Shown piece by piece: positions 44,704 to 54,656 of a stretch of 64,000 bases of DNA (positions are counted from its first letter, which is position 1; every line of letters starts with the position of its first letter). This DNA comes from Haliscomenobacter sp. (lineage in GTDB: Bacteria; Bacteroidota; Bacteroidia; Chitinophagales; Saprospiraceae): positions 124,001 to 188,000 of the forward strand of contig JADJPL010000010.1 in the NCBI GenBank assembly GCA_016713275.1, written 5' to 3'. The translations under genes and the position numbers were made by a program. Below the pieces are notes generated by a model. That model searched no databases. It worked only from the letters and a program-made list of their open reading frames with translations, and had not been told where the DNA came from.

Positions 44704-45510
44704 ATGCAAGTATTCCGGTGGGCGGGCTTAATCGTTCTGGTGGTTCTTTTCCAGACCTGCGCGAAGAACCATAAAGAGGATGCGGCCCAAACTGAAAAAC
44801 CGCTCCCTGAGTTTCGGATGGAATCCTTTAGCAAGGAAATCCAGGATTGCAACGAAGGAAAAAATTATTGCGCTAAAGTAAATGTGGTTTATCCGGTATT
44901 TGTGTCCGGAATACAACCTGTTATTTTGCGTTATTTGAACGATTCCATCCTTTTTCACGTAAAGAACAGCCTGGCTATTCTCGAGCAGGACCGCGACCTG
45001 AGGCGGTTTTCTTTTCAGGCATTAGCCGACTCTTTCTTTTTGGCTTATACCACGTACGGCCAGGAAACGGGGTTTCCAATGGTTTGGGAGTTGGAAACGA
45101 CCAGCGAAGTCCTTTTTCTATCCTCCGGCATGGTGTCTATTGCCCTGGAAAATTACGCCTACACCGGAGGCGCGCACCCCAATTCCCATTCCATGCTGCT
45201 TAATTACAACTTAAAGTATGGCCGCGTGTTATCATTAAAAGATTTGGTCAGGGATGTGGATGGACTGAAGTACTTGGCAGAGAAAGCCTTCCGGGATTCC
45301 AGGGACTTGTCTCCCGATGAAGATCTCAACGAAGCGGGTTTCTTTGGGGATAATGGATTTCAGTTGCCTTCCAATTTTGGAGTAACGCCAGAAGGATTGT
45401 ATTTTTATTACAATTCTTACGAAATCGCTTCCTATGCAGCCGGGCCGACCGACTTTGTCCTGACCTGGGAAGAACTCGGAGACTTGGCGCGTACGGAGCT
45501 GATTAAGTAA
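44704..45510 (+). CDS. RsiV-like (DUF4163/DUF3298) lipoprotein
   Basis: 268 aa. The signal peptide ends in a lipobox-like LFQTC (Cys 19), so it is lipid-anchored. The DUF4163-type N-terminal domain (VVYPVFVSGIQPVILRYLNDSILFHV) is followed by DUF3298 (ENYAYTGGAHPNSHSMLLNYNLKYGRVLSLKDLV ... FYYNSYEIASYAAGPTDFVLTWEEL). The TGGAHPN and YEIASYAAGP motifs are diagnostic. In B. subtilis RsiV this module binds lysozyme and anchors an anti-sigma. Here there is no cytoplasmic anti-sigma part, so only the envelope ligand-binding role is plausible. Confidence 0.88.
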   Translation: MQVFRWAGLIVLVVLFQTCAKNHKEDAAQTEKPLPEFRMESFSKEIQDCNEGKNYCAKVNVVYPVFVSGIQPVILRYLNDSILFHVKNSLAILEQDRDLRRFSFQALADSFFLAYTTYGQETGFPMVWELETTSEVLFLSSGMVSIALENYAYTGGAHPNSHSMLLNYNLKYGRVLSLKDLVRDVDGLKYLAEKAFRDSRDLSPDEDLNEAGFFGDNGFQLPSNFGVTPEGLYFYYNSYEIASYAAGPTDFVLTWEELGDLARTELIK

Positions 45511-45541
45511 GGGATATCATGTCAGGGGGGGACTAAACGCG

Positions 45542-47245
45542 ATGAACGGCAAGGTAGAAGCCATGAAGTTCTCTGTTTGGGGCTTTATTGGCATCTGGGC
45601 ATTCGTTAATCTTCTTCAGGCGGCCTTCCTGCCGCTCGACCCGGACGAAGCGTACTATTGGGAATACGCCCGCACACTGGACTGGGGATATTTTGACCAC
45701 CCACCGGCAATAGCTCTTCTTGTGGCAATGGGTTCCTGGCTGACTGAAGGCCCGCTGGGCGTTCGTTTAGGCGTGGTGCTTCTGCACGTGGGCACGCTGT
45801 GGCTTTTCTGGAAATGGGTTTCCGAAAATCTTCCCAGTGCATCTTCTTCCTCGTGGATGGCTGTCGCGGCAGGGCTTCCTTTTTTACATGTGTATGGGGT
45901 AGCCGCTACTCCGGACAGCCCGCTTCTTTTCTTCTCCATAGCGTATTTGTACCTGTTCGGCCGATTTCAAAAAAGCCCGGGGATGGGAATTGCGTTGCTT
46001 TGGGGCGCCGTTATGGCTGCATTGCTCTATAGCAAGTACCACGGCATTTTGGTGATCGGTTTTACCGTTTTGGCAAACCTCCGGCTTTTTCGCAATCCTT
46101 ATTTCTGGGTTGCCGGAATTTTTGGCGCCGTTCTGTTTTTTACCTCATCTATATTGGCAATACACCCATGATTTCCCTTCCTTTCGCTACCATTTGAGCG
46201 GAAGGGATGATCCGTACCAGCTTAAATACACCCTGACCTATTTTCTCAATCAGGCCGTGGTGTTTAGCCCCCTGTTGCTGCCCTTTTTCCTTAGGTCTTT
46301 CGCCTCATTCAGACGGCAAAAGACGAATGGATGGTTGATTCTGGGTTTTTGGGCTTTCTTCTTTTACACGACGTTTAAAGGGCACGTGGAGCCTCAGTGG
46401 ACCGCCGTACTGAGCTTTCCCCTCGCGATGATGGGCCTGTTTTATGGGGCCGACAGGCCGGTCTTCCTCCGGCAATTCACCCGCATGGGTTGGATCTCCG
46501 CCGGAATCCTCCTGCTTGCCCGGGTTGTCTTATTTTTCCCACCAGAGGGGGTTAAGATGCCTTTTGCAAAGAAATATTGGCCGGCGGAGCTCTCCAAGAT
46601 CGCGGGTACTTTTCCGGTCGTGTTCCATAACAGCTACCGCGATGTTTCGGAGTACGAATTTTATTCCCGAAAACCAGGATACACCTTCACCAATGTCTTC
46701 TACCGGCCTAGCCAATTCGATATCTGGAACGGGAAGAGGCGTTTCAAAACAAAAAATTCCTTTTTGTGCTGCAGCCCGGGCAGGATACCTGCCGTGGAAG
46801 TTTTATGCTGAATTTGACAAAAAAAATACGCCCTGCCGTTTGGGCGGATAGCTTCCAGGTCGTTCAAAAGGTGCGCTTGTCGTCGGATGATTTTCCTGTG
46901 GCACTGAAACCGGGGTCGGACTATTCCATTTCCCTGCAGATTGAAAACAGGTATCCCTTTGCTATTTTTCCCGGCAAGGGAAGCCATCCGGTAGCAGCGC
47001 ACGTCGTTTTTCTTCAGAAAGGACAAGTCGTTCAATATACGCCGCTGGTATTTGAAAATCCAACGGCCTCCTGGCCTGAAAAAGAAAGCCTGCTTCAAAA
47101 GGCTTTGTTCCGCACGCCCGCTTTAGCTCCGGGAACTTACGATATTATTCTTGGTTTAAGCAACGGCGACCTTCCTCCAGGTTGGAATAGTAAGGCCATA
47201 CGTAATGTACGATGTACGAAGCACGATTTACGAAGCACGATTTAA
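45542..47245 (+). CDS. GT39-type membrane glycosyltransferase, ArnT/PMT-like (two frameshifts)
   Basis: About 567 aa after correction. The first periplasmic loop has DPDEAYYWEYARTLDWGYFDHPP (about residues 33-55), the acidic catalytic motif of ArnT/PMT-like enzymes that use lipid-linked sugars. Many transmembrane helices follow. The frame shifts near 46140 (extra T in a T-run), continuing as LPHLYWQYTHDFPSFRYHLSGRDDPY. It shifts again near 46735 (one missing base), continuing as EEAFQNKKFLFVLQPGQD into a soluble C-terminal domain. The last ten or so residues (TKHDLRSTI) are read from the repeat words at 47208-47246. Target (lipid A, other lipids or proteins) unknown. Confidence 0.82.
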
Positions 47246-47348
47246 GAAGTTAGAAATTCGGGAAAACAGAAAATTGGATGATTAAAAAATACTTAAATCG
47301 TTGATTTTTAAATTTTTAATAGCACTTCGTAAATCGTACTTCGAAATC
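47208..47348. repeat. TACGAAGCACGATT word repeat with inverted partner
   Basis: The left block (47208-47246) repeats words like TACGATG, TACGAAG and CACGATTTACGAAG. The right block (47322-47343) is the inverse, GCACTTCGTAAATCGTACTT. 19 of 22 bases match in an inverted alignment, and about 80 bp of AT-rich DNA separates the arms. It spans the gap between convergent genes: the stop codon at 47245 lies in the left arm and the convergent stop at 47351 just beyond the right arm. Probably a two-way transcription stop. Confidence 0.8.
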
Positions 47349-47350
47349 GA

Positions 47351-48187
47351 TCAGCTTAAATGCAGCACCATCAGCGGTAGTTTGGTGTTGAGGGCCATGC
47401 GCTTGGTTTGGCTGCGGTGGAAGAAGTTGTCCCAGAAGGACCGTTTCCGGGCGACCATGACGACCAGATTAATCTCCTTTTCTTCTGCATAGCGGTTGAG
47501 GGCTTCGCTAACATTGGCGCCTTCTACCTCTTCGATTTCAAAACCGAAGGGCGGTTCTCCTTTGGTGAAGAGTTCGTTGAAAATGTCTTCTTTGGATTGG
47601 GCGAATTCGGTGTCGCCTTCTTCCCGGACATGGACAAAGTGAATCGTCGCTTTAAAATGCTGGTTGAAATCGAGCAGCGCGTGGACCATGTTCTCGTCGG
47701 CCGATTCGTAATTGCTGGCGTAGAGGATATGGTGGATGGGATTAAACTCAATACCTTTCGGGACCAGGATAACCGGGCATTTAGCTTTCCGTGCTACATG
47801 GCTGGAGACGCTGCCGAATAATTCGTCCAGCAGGTCGGATTCGCCGGTGGTACCCATTACGATCAGGTCGTACCCGGAGGAGATCCGAACAATTTCATCG
47901 GCCGGAAATCCTACCAGCAGGTTTTTGTTCACTTTCAAGGAAGTAGCTACGCCTCCCTCAAAGGATTTGCAGTTTTCTTCCACAAATTCGGTAAGCATCT
48001 TTTCCCTGGCTTCCACGAACTCAGGAATCGGAGGGACGATGTTGGGGTATTCCGCAGCCGTTGCCGGCAGGTACAAATGGACGACGTCAATTTGTCCGCC
48101 CTCCATTTCTGCGGCCAGAATCTGGGCGTAGGTCATGGCGCATTTGGCTGTAGCGGAAAAGTCGGTTGGGACGAGGATCTTTTTCAT
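47351..48187 (-). CDS. Universal stress protein, tandem UspA domains
   Basis: 278 aa. The first Usp domain, about residues 1-145, starts MKKILVPTDFSATAKCAMTYA and ends with the ATP-type motif VMGTTGESDLLDELFGSVSSHVARKAKCPVILVP (G-2X-G-9X-G(S/T)). The second domain, about 150-278, is more diverged (HILYASNYESADENMVHALL ... LVVMVARKRSFWDNFFHRSQTKRMALNTKLPLMVLHLS) and lacks the clean glycine motif. Cytosolic; probably binds ATP through domain 1. Transcribed divergently from pgi. Confidence 0.92.
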   Translation of the reverse strand: MKKILVPTDFSATAKCAMTYAQILAAEMEGGQIDVVHLYLPATAAEYPNIVPPIPEFVEAREKMLTEFVEENCKSFEGGVATSLKVNKNLLVGFPADEIVRISSGYDLIVMGTTGESDLLDELFGSVSSHVARKAKCPVILVPKGIEFNPIHHILYASNYESADENMVHALLDFNQHFKATIHFVHVREEGDTEFAQSKEDIFNELFTKGEPPFGFEIEEVEGANVSEALNRYAEEKEINLVVMVARKRSFWDNFFHRSQTKRMALNTKLPLMVLHLS

Positions 48188-48337
48188 GCCTCTTTATTTT
48201 TTTTTCTTATGGACAAAATACCGGATCTTACCATTGCCTGAAGTGACGAAAATCATCTTTTGCCTGGATTTTTTCACCACTTTTTCAGGACGATTCCATT
48301 CAAAAGTGGTCATCTTTGCACAAACAAATGTTGAACT

Positions 48338-49662
48338 ATGCTTCCGCGGATTAATCCTACTCAAACAGCTTCCTGGAAAAACCTGGAAGCGCATTTCACT
48401 TCCATGGGCTCGGTTCCTCTTCGCGATCTGTTCCGGGAGGATCTGGACCGGTTTCAACGCTTCTCCCTTTCTTTTGAGGATATGCTGGTGGATTATTCCA
48501 AAAACCGGATTACCGATAAAACCCTGGAGCTTTTATTCGATCTTGCGCGGGAATGCGATCTCCCGGCGGCAATGGAAAGCATGTTCTCGGGAGAGCCGAT
48601 CAATGAAACCGAGCACCGAGCAGTACTCCATACGGCGTTACGCAGTCTGAACGCGAACCCGGTTTATGCAGACGGCGGGAATGTGATGCCTTCTGTTCGC
48701 GCTGTTTTGGAACAGATGGAGCGTTTTTCCAACCGCGTGCTGAGTGGAGAGTGGTCGGGATTTACCGGTAAGCCTATGGAGCACATCGTCAATATTGGGA
48801 TTGGAGGCTCCGATCTTGGCCCGGTTATGGTGACGGAAGCGCTTAAACCGTATTGGCAGCCAGGGATTCAATGTCATTTCGTTTCCAATGTAGACGGTAC
48901 CCACATTGCAGAAACCCTCCGGAAGGTTAATCCGGAAACCACGCTTTTTCTCATTGCATCCAAGACCTTTACGACCCAGGAAACCATGACCAATGCGTAT
49001 TCTGCGCGGCAGTGGTTTCTCCAGGCGGCCATTGATCCGGGGCATATATCCAAACACTTTGTCGCCCTGTCCACCAATGCCAAGGCTGTTCGGGAGTTTG
49101 GCATCGACACGAACAATATGTTCGAGTTCTGGGATTGGGTAGGGGGCGTTATTCCCTGACGTCGGCCAGGGTACAACAACTTCTTTGGGGCCGAAACGGA
49201 AGCTATTCTTCCATACGACCAATATCTACATCGGGTTGCCGCATACTTTCAGCAAGGCAATATGGAAAGCAACGGCAAATCCACCGACCGCAACGGGAAT
49301 CCAGTGACCTACCAAACCGGACCGGTGGTATGGGGCGAACCGGGCACCAATGGGCAGCATGCGTTTTATCAATTGATTCATCAAGGGACGAAACTGATTC
49401 CCTGTGATTTTATCGCGCCGGCCATCAGCCATAATGCCATTGGCGACCATCACGAAAAGCTGCTGTCGAATTTTTTCGCCCAAACGGAGGCGTTGATGAT
49501 GGGAAAAACCAAAGCGCAAGCGGAAACGGAAGGGGGGTAGAACTAGGGAAACAACTGGCTTCCAAAATCCTGCCCGAACTTCAAACCGCCACTCCGGTAG
49601 AGAACCACGACGGTTCTACTAACGGGTTGATCAATGCCTACAAGGAGATGCGCAAAGGATAA
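48338..49662 (+). pseudogene. pgi: Glucose-6-phosphate isomerase with frameshift and two internal deletions
   Basis: Unmistakable Pgi: NIGIGGSDLGPVMVTEAL, HFVSNVDGTHIAETL, ASKTFTTQETMTNA, FEFWDWVGG, then YNNFFGAETEAILPYDQY, GNMESNGKSTDRNGN, WGEPGTNGQHAFYQLIHQGTK, and the end VELGKQLASKILPEL ... DGSTNGLINAYK. A missing G near 49145 breaks the frame. Compared from memory with E. coli Pgi, about 45-50 residues between SLTSA and YNNFFG are absent (junction near 49166). About 60-65 residues between AETEG and GVELGKQL are also absent (junction near 49537). Those blocks carry fold and active-site parts, so the product as read would not work. Either a real decayed copy or a local assembly fault; a CATCTTTG near-promoter box precedes it. 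Confidence 0.9.
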
Positions 49663-49681
49663 AGGCGGCCTTCGAAACAGG

Positions 49682-50834
49682 TTACTCCCGAAGTACGTGG
49701 CGTTTTCTCAAGATTTCTTTTAGCCGTTCGTGCGGTAGGCCATATACGGTATTTCCATTGATGCCTTCCATGGTTTCTCCGGCGATAATAGCATTAATCA
49801 CGGCTTCTTCTGTGGCATAGACCACCGCTTCGAAAAAATGGGTTGATGTCGCGTGTCATTTGAACGTCTATCGGCGTTTCAGCAGGCGTCAGCTGGGTAG
49901 CGGTCGAAAACGCCAGAAAAAGATCCCCAGACCCATTCGTGGCAATGCTCCCTGTCCGGGCAAGCCCAAGCGCTACGCGGCGTGCCAGGCGGTCCAGTTG
50001 CACCGGCAAGAAAGGCGCATCCGTGGCTACGACTACAATGATCGATCCATCGCCCGTTTGCCCTTCTTTGGGCATAAGATCCGTGATTTCTTTACCTACC
50101 GGTACGCCGGCAACCAGCAATTGGCGTCGTCTGCCAAAGTTGGCCTGGACCAATACGCCCAACGTATAGGTTTTGCCTCCAGAGGTTACGATTCTGGATG
50201 CGGTGCCTATGCCGCCTTTAAATTCGTAACAAGCCATACCGGTGCCTCCGCCAACGCCTCCTTCGAGCACCGGCCCGGTAGAGGCGTTGTTCATAGCTTC
50301 GAACACGTGCTCCTTGCGGAGGTGAAATCCGAATACATCGTGAAGGAAGCCATCCCAGGTCTCTCCTACGACGGGAAGGGTTCGGTTGTACAGCGCGTCG
50401 GGGTTTTTCACGCGGTCGCGCTGCCATTCGATCGCCGCCTGGTGGGCGATACCTACATTGAGGGTACCGGTCAGGATAACAGGGCCGTGCAGTTCGCAGA
50501 ACTCCTGGACGATTGCCATGCCGGTGAGTTCTCCGGCCCCATTCAGCGAGAAGTGTCCTCCAAAAACGCCGTTCTCAGCGGTTTTCCCTAAAGGGAAAAT
50601 GGCAGTAACTCCGGTGCGGACAGGTCCTTTCCCCTGCACGAGCTTTCCTTTCCCTTCGATCAGGGTAACCTGGCCGACTTCCACCCCGGGGACGTCGGTT
50701 ATGGCATTCCAGGGGCCTGGGATTCCCTCAAAGGGGATTCCCAGGTCTCTGGCTCGCGGCTTGGGTTGGGCGTTGCTGCTCATTGGCGCCAAAAATAAGG
50801 AAAGCAGGATACCTGCGAGAAATTTGGAAGACAT
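49682..50834 (-). CDS. P1-family (DmpA-like) self-processing aminopeptidase, secreted (one frameshift)
   Basis: About 383 aa after correction, with a signal peptide (ILLSLFLAPMSSNA-QPK). P1/DmpA family: WNAITDVPGVEVGQVTL, GVTAIFPLG, FGGHFSLNGAGELTG, LTGTLNVGIAHQAAIEW, EGGVGGGTGMACYEFKGGIGTASR, and ATNGSGDLFLAFST, where the Ser is the self-cleavage nucleophile. The frame breaks at a T-run near 49835; removing one T gives INPFFEAVVYATEEAVINAI, ending at 49682 in KRHVLRE. DmpA-like enzymes cut N-terminal residues, D-amino acids or beta-peptides. Substrate unknown. Confidence 0.92.
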
Positions 50835-50849
50835 CGTATTTTCATGTGT

Positions 50850-52391
50850 TTAGATTCCGGCCACCGCTCTGGAGGCATCGATGATGCCCCATCCCAGATT
50901 GGCATTCCTGCTGGGGTAAAGGGAGGAGGCGTTTTTGAGCTTGGTCAGTACCTGGTCCCTCGTCATGGAAGGGTTGGTAGCCCAAACCTGCGCCGCGATG
51001 CCTGCTGTGGTAGCGGTTGCGGCAGAAGAACCGCCTACGTAGGCCGGCGTATTTCCGCTAAGCGCAAGAGATAGGGCGGTGCGGTTGGTGTCGCTGCGGC
51101 GCTGCATGACCACCACAAAATCTACTTTGCTCCCCTCGTGGCAGGTATTGCACTTTTCCAGTGGAAGGCCGTCTTTCACGCCGGTGATGGCGACGCATTC
51201 CGCCATGTTGGCCGGGAAGATAACTCCCCACCAGGACGTCCAGGACAAGGAGGTGCCTGCTGCTGCAAAGATAAGCTTTCCTTTGCCGTAGGCGTATTTG
51301 ACCGCGTCCGAAACCCGGCTTGTAGAAATGACATCCCCGATGGACATGCTGATGATTTTGACGTTGGAGCGGTTGGCTGCTATTGTTAGGCCATTAGCAA
51401 CACCGGTTTTTTCTGAACTCCCATTGATAACGACATCGCTGGTGACGCGAATGGAGAGCAGGTTGCAATTGTAAGCGGCCCCAACGGCGGTTCCTCCGCT
51501 ACCCCTTGGGGCGGCGATCAGGCCGGCCATTTGGGTGCCATGCCCGCAGCCGTCGTTGGGGCCGTCGGGCGTACCGCAAAACCAGCAGCTGACATAGGTC
51601 CCTAGCCGTTCATGCGTCCGGCCGGAAGATTGGCCGGAGTTGAATTCGCCATTGAGCTTGGCTTGATTGGGGGAAGTGCCGGTGTCCAGCAACGCCACCG
51701 TAATCCCGCTGCCCGTGCTTTGACTCCATGCTCCAGGGATATTCATTGCCGTCTGGTGCCAGGATTGCTTGACGGAAGGACTTATGGTCGTGTAGTCGGC
51801 AGCCGGGATACTGGTGGCTGGCGTGACGCCGCAACCGGAATCGCTGCGCAAGCCGCCTTCCGGGCTATAACCGAGAGGCTCAACGTAACGGACCTCAGGC
51901 ATTTCCCGCAATTTCTGGATGATGGTTGGGCTAAAGATCTTAATGTCGATCGCAGGGAGAATTTGGCTATCCGGCAGCGGCATCAGGTCGCGGGAGGAAA
52001 AGTTATTTCCAGGGAATTCCCTGTTGGTTTCCCGAACCACCAGATCGATGATTGATTGGCGCACCCGTTGCCATTCGGGCGTTTGAATATTGATCAGGTG
52101 CAGGCGGTCTTCTACGCGCTGTTCTTTGGCTGGTTTGTACCCAATAGCCATCAGGGAATCGCTTTGGACGGATGCGCTCCAAATCAGGTTCACATCGCCC
52201 ATATTCCATTCGAATTTGTTGTGCCGGTAAAGCTGCCGTTCGATGAATTGGTTGATTTCCGACTTGGGAAGGGGAGCAGCGCCCTGGCCTTCAACGATAG
52301 GTTGGGCAAGGCTTTCCTGCTGAGTGGCTTCTTCGTTGCAGCTATTGACTGCCAAAAACAGGAATACCAGGAAGGTAATTTTACGGATCAT
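50850..52391 (-). CDS. S8 (subtilisin-like) serine peptidase lipoprotein
   Basis: 513 aa. The signal peptide ends in a lipobox (FLAVNSC). The subtilisin triad is visible: Asp in VALLDTGTSP (about residue 234), His in GCGHGTQMAGLIAA (about 283) and Ser in GGSSAATATTAGIAAQVW (about 457); the Ser motif usually reads GTSxAxP, so GSSAAT is a variant. A long N-terminal region (about 30-215) looks like an inhibitor-type propeptide (EMPEVRYVEPLGY). Likely an envelope-anchored protease. Paired Cys (SCWFCG, CNTCHEG) may form disulfides. The P1 peptidase follows 15 nt downstream. Confidence 0.93.
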   Translation of the reverse strand: MIRKITFLVFLFLAVNSCNEEATQQESLAQPIVEGQGAAPLPKSEINQFIERQLYRHNKFEWNMGDVNLIWSASVQSDSLMAIGYKPAKEQRVEDRLHLINIQTPEWQRVRQSIIDLVVRETNREFPGNNFSSRDLMPLPDSQILPAIDIKIFSPTIIQKLREMPEVRYVEPLGYSPEGGLRSDSGCGVTPATSIPAADYTTISPSVKQSWHQTAMNIPGAWSQSTGSGITVALLDTGTSPNQAKLNGEFNSGQSSGRTHERLGTYVSCWFCGTPDGPNDGCGHGTQMAGLIAAPRGSGGTAVGAAYNCNLLSIRVTSDVVINGSSEKTGVANGLTIAANRSNVKIISMSIGDVISTSRVSDAVKYAYGKGKLIFAAAGTSLSWTSWWGVIFPANMAECVAITGVKDGLPLEKCNTCHEGSKVDFVVVMQRRSDTNRTALSLALSGNTPAYVGGSSAATATTAGIAAQVWATNPSMTRDQVLTKLKNASSLYPSRNANLGWGIIDASRAVAGI

Positions 52392-52565
52392 ATTTCAGGC
52401 GTTTTAGGGAGTTAGAAAAGGTTTCGCCCAATATATGAAAATAGATTAGGTTCTATTCCTGTTTATTGATGGAAATAATTGAAAAACCAGAAATTTAATT
52501 TTATAAAGGATTTAACTCCGGCTTGGTTTGTGCATTGGGGTTGGCAGCTCCTCCTGTGGTATACT
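52392..52565. other. Intergenic gap upstream of the S8 peptidase
   Basis: 174 bp, AT-rich on the left. TATATTGG on the minus strand near 52430 is a weak -7 box candidate for the S8 gene. Nothing else recognised. Confidence 0.3.
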
Positions 52566-53060
52566 TTAATCCCTTTTTTTCTCCAGATTCCGGATTTTTC
52601 CTTCCACCTCTTCCGCCAGGCGTTTTTTGTAGGCTGCGACAATATCGCGGATGGCTGGGTTGGAGGCGCCCAGGATTTGGGCAGCTAGTATTCCGGCGTT
52701 TTTTGCTGCGTTGACGGCTACGGTGGCTACAGGCACTCCGTTTGGCATTTGGACAATGGAGAGCAGGGAGTCCCAGCCGTCTATGGAATTGGACGATTTG
52801 ATGGGCACGCCAATAACGGGTAACGGAGAGAGGGAAGCAACCATGCCGGGTAAATGCGCCGCACCGCCTGCCCCGGCAATAATAACCTGCACCCCGCGCT
52901 CGTGGGCCGTTCGCGCGAACTCAAACATGCGCTCCGGGGTACGGTGCGCCGAGACGATCGTCAGCTCGAATGGCAACCCGAATTCCTCCAGGATGTCTGC
53001 CGCCTGCCGCATAATTGGGAGATCGGAATCCGATCCCATGATAATACTAATCACGATCAA
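52566..53060 (-). CDS. purE: 5-(carboxyamino)imidazole ribonucleotide mutase (class I PurE)
   Basis: 164 aa, full length. Converts N5-CAIR to CAIR in purine synthesis. Signatures: IIMGSDSDLPIM (about residues 6-17), VSAHRTPERM with the catalytic His (about 41-50), IAGAGGAAHLPGMVASLSPLPVIGVP (about 66-92) and GVPVATVAV. An octameric cytosolic enzyme in the family. It follows the NrtR-type gene by 6 nt and is probably co-transcribed; purK is not next to it. Confidence 0.97.
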   Translation of the reverse strand: MIVISIIMGSDSDLPIMRQAADILEEFGLPFELTIVSAHRTPERMFEFARTAHERGVQVIIAGAGGAAHLPGMVASLSPLPVIGVPIKSSNSIDGWDSLLSIVQMPNGVPVATVAVNAAKNAGILAAQILGASNPAIRDIVAAYKKRLAEEVEGKIRNLEKKRD

Positions 53061-53066
53061 GATAGG

Positions 53067-53786
53067 TTATATTTCAAAATCAATGCCTCTGCGGATGAGT
53101 TCCTTGGACTTGGATTCCTGCATTTCGTGGTAAATCTCACTGTCAAACCGGTAAAGCCGGGCCGGACGGTGCGCGACATGTTCCTGGATACCTACTTCTT
53201 TGAGGACCCCCATTTTTAGAATGCGGGAACGAAAATTCCGTTTGTTCAACGCCTGCCGGACGCCGAGAATGGCTTCGTATAATTCCTGAAGCTGGGTAAG
53301 CGTAAATTCCTCAGGCAATAATTCAAACCCAATAGGTTGGTATCTGATCTTGGCTCTCAGCCGGTTTAGTGCAGCTTCTAAAATTAGCTGGTGATCAAAG
53401 GCCAGCAGGGGAAGTTCGTCTACCGGGAACCATCGGGCGTGTTTGGCGTCTGTTCCTGCATGGACAGGGTGCTCTTCAAGGTTCACCAGGGCGTAGTAGG
53501 CAATAGTAATTACCCGGCCTCTGGGGTCGCGGTTGGGCGATCCGAAGGTGTAGAGTTGTTCGACGAAGATGTTTTGCACCCTGGTTTCTTCTTTCAACTC
53601 GCGCAAAGCTGCTGTTTCCAACGGCTCGTTTTCTTCGACAAATCCGCCGGGAAGCGCCCAGCGTCCGGCATAGGGCTCGTTTAGTCGCTCGATCAAGAGC
53701 ACTTTGAGTTGTTTTCCCACTGCGTAGCCAAAAACAACGCAGTCTACGGTAACTGCTGGACGGGTGTATTCAGAAGGAAATGACAT
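53067..53786 (-). CDS. NrtR-like NUDIX protein with C-terminal winged helix
   Basis: 239 aa from the ATG at 53786 (MSFPSEYTRPAVTVDCVVFGY); an earlier ATG at 53813 is less likely. The NUDIX domain spans about residues 10-140, with box GGFVEENEPLETAALRELKEET; the residue after EET is Arg instead of Gly. The C-terminal ~90 residues (TLTQLQELYEAILGVRQALNKRNFRSRILKMGVL ... VAHRPARLYRFD) form the winged helix of the NrtR family, which represses NAD-metabolism genes and responds to ADP-ribose. Here it heads a unit with purE; its targets are not visible. Alternatively an active ADP-ribose hydrolase. Confidence 0.88.
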   Translation of the reverse strand: MSFPSEYTRPAVTVDCVVFGYAVGKQLKVLLIERLNEPYAGRWALPGGFVEENEPLETAALRELKEETRVQNIFVEQLYTFGSPNRDPRGRVITIAYYALVNLEEHPVHAGTDAKHARWFPVDELPLLAFDHQLILEAALNRLRAKIRYQPIGFELLPEEFTLTQLQELYEAILGVRQALNKRNFRSRILKMGVLKEVGIQEHVAHRPARLYRFDSEIYHEMQESKSKELIRRGIDFEI

Positions 53787-53829
53787 AGCATAGAATAATT
53801 TACAAAGGACCAACTGCTGATTTCATACT

Positions 53830-53918
53830 GGGGCTGTCTCAAAAGACCGTTCTTTGTTCCCGACCTGAAAGGGTATTTTTTGGCGGCATGGGCAAAACAA
53901 ATTTTTCAGACCGGCTCC
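53830..53918. mobile_element. MITE-like TIR element, copy 2 (degraded)
   Basis: Begins GGGGCTGTCTCAAAAG and shares CTTTG, TATTTTTTGG and the GGGC-AAA stretch with the copy at 43639-43725. The right terminal repeat (TTTTTCAGACCGGCTCC) has decayed. It lies in the divergent gap between the NrtR-like gene and the 54014 gene. Confidence 0.65.
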
Positions 53919-54013
53919 GGTATAGTTTAAATAACAAACTAAGCTAAGTGTTTTTTTAAAGGCAACCAACTTTTTACCCCGTATTTGAGTTTTTGAGGGT
54001 ATAACTTTTATTC

Positions 54014-54576
54014 ATGCTGAACTACAAGCGGGTTTTATTTCTTGGGTTGTTTTTTGTAGCCGGTTTTTTGCCTGCCCAGGAATCTATTCCAAGTGCCTGG
54101 CTGAAGCAATCGTCCGGTTGGAGCGAGTTCCTTTCTGTTGAGGGCGGATTTAAAGTGCTTTCCCCGGCAGGGCTTAGGGAACGTGCCGACACCATTCCGA
54201 CCGCCCTGGGCAATCTGGTATACCATACCTTCCATTGCAAAGAAAGCGCCGATATGGTTTATATGGTTAGCTATTGCGACTATCCGGAATACACGATTCA
54301 CGAAGACTCCGTGGAGATGCTGAAGGAATTTTTTCAAGCCACGATGGAGCAGGCAGCCTTTAGCGTGGAAGGGGAAATCGTGTATCAGGAAGACCGCGCT
54401 GTGCTGGGCTATCCGGGAAAAGTATGGAGGATCAATAGCCCCAAGTCCAAATCGGTTATTCGCACCCGGCTTTTGTTGCTCAGAGCCGGTATTTTGCCGT
54501 CCAAACGGTGATGATGAAAGGAGAAAGCCTGAACCCTTCCAGCGAACGCTTTCTGGATTCCTTCCGGCTATTGTAA
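54014..54576 (+). CDS. Small secreted protein of unknown function (one frameshift)
   Basis: About 187 aa after correction. A signal peptide ends near FVAGFLPA-QES. The mature part has FLSVEGGFKVLSPAGLRERADTI, LGNLVYHTFHCKESADMVYMVSYCDYPE, and ALGYPGKVWRI-like sequence. It resembles small beta-rich secreted proteins of Bacteroidota but no family can be named. The frame closes at 54511; with one missing T near 54475 it continues as LFVAQSRYFAVQTVMMKGESLN and ends FLDSFRLL at 54576. Both Cys residues are in the mature part. Confidence 0.68.
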
Positions 54577-54656
54577 ATGGATGCTTGCCGAGCGCCAGCC
54601 CGGCAGAAAATGGAAGAATCCTGTCCCTGCATAGCATGTCCTTGCTCCAGACTTTT

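Noticed and set aside
50796..50803. Minus-strand TATTTTTG as promoter
   Set aside because: It lies within the signal-peptide codons of the P1 peptidase gene, so the match is probably due to coding sequence.
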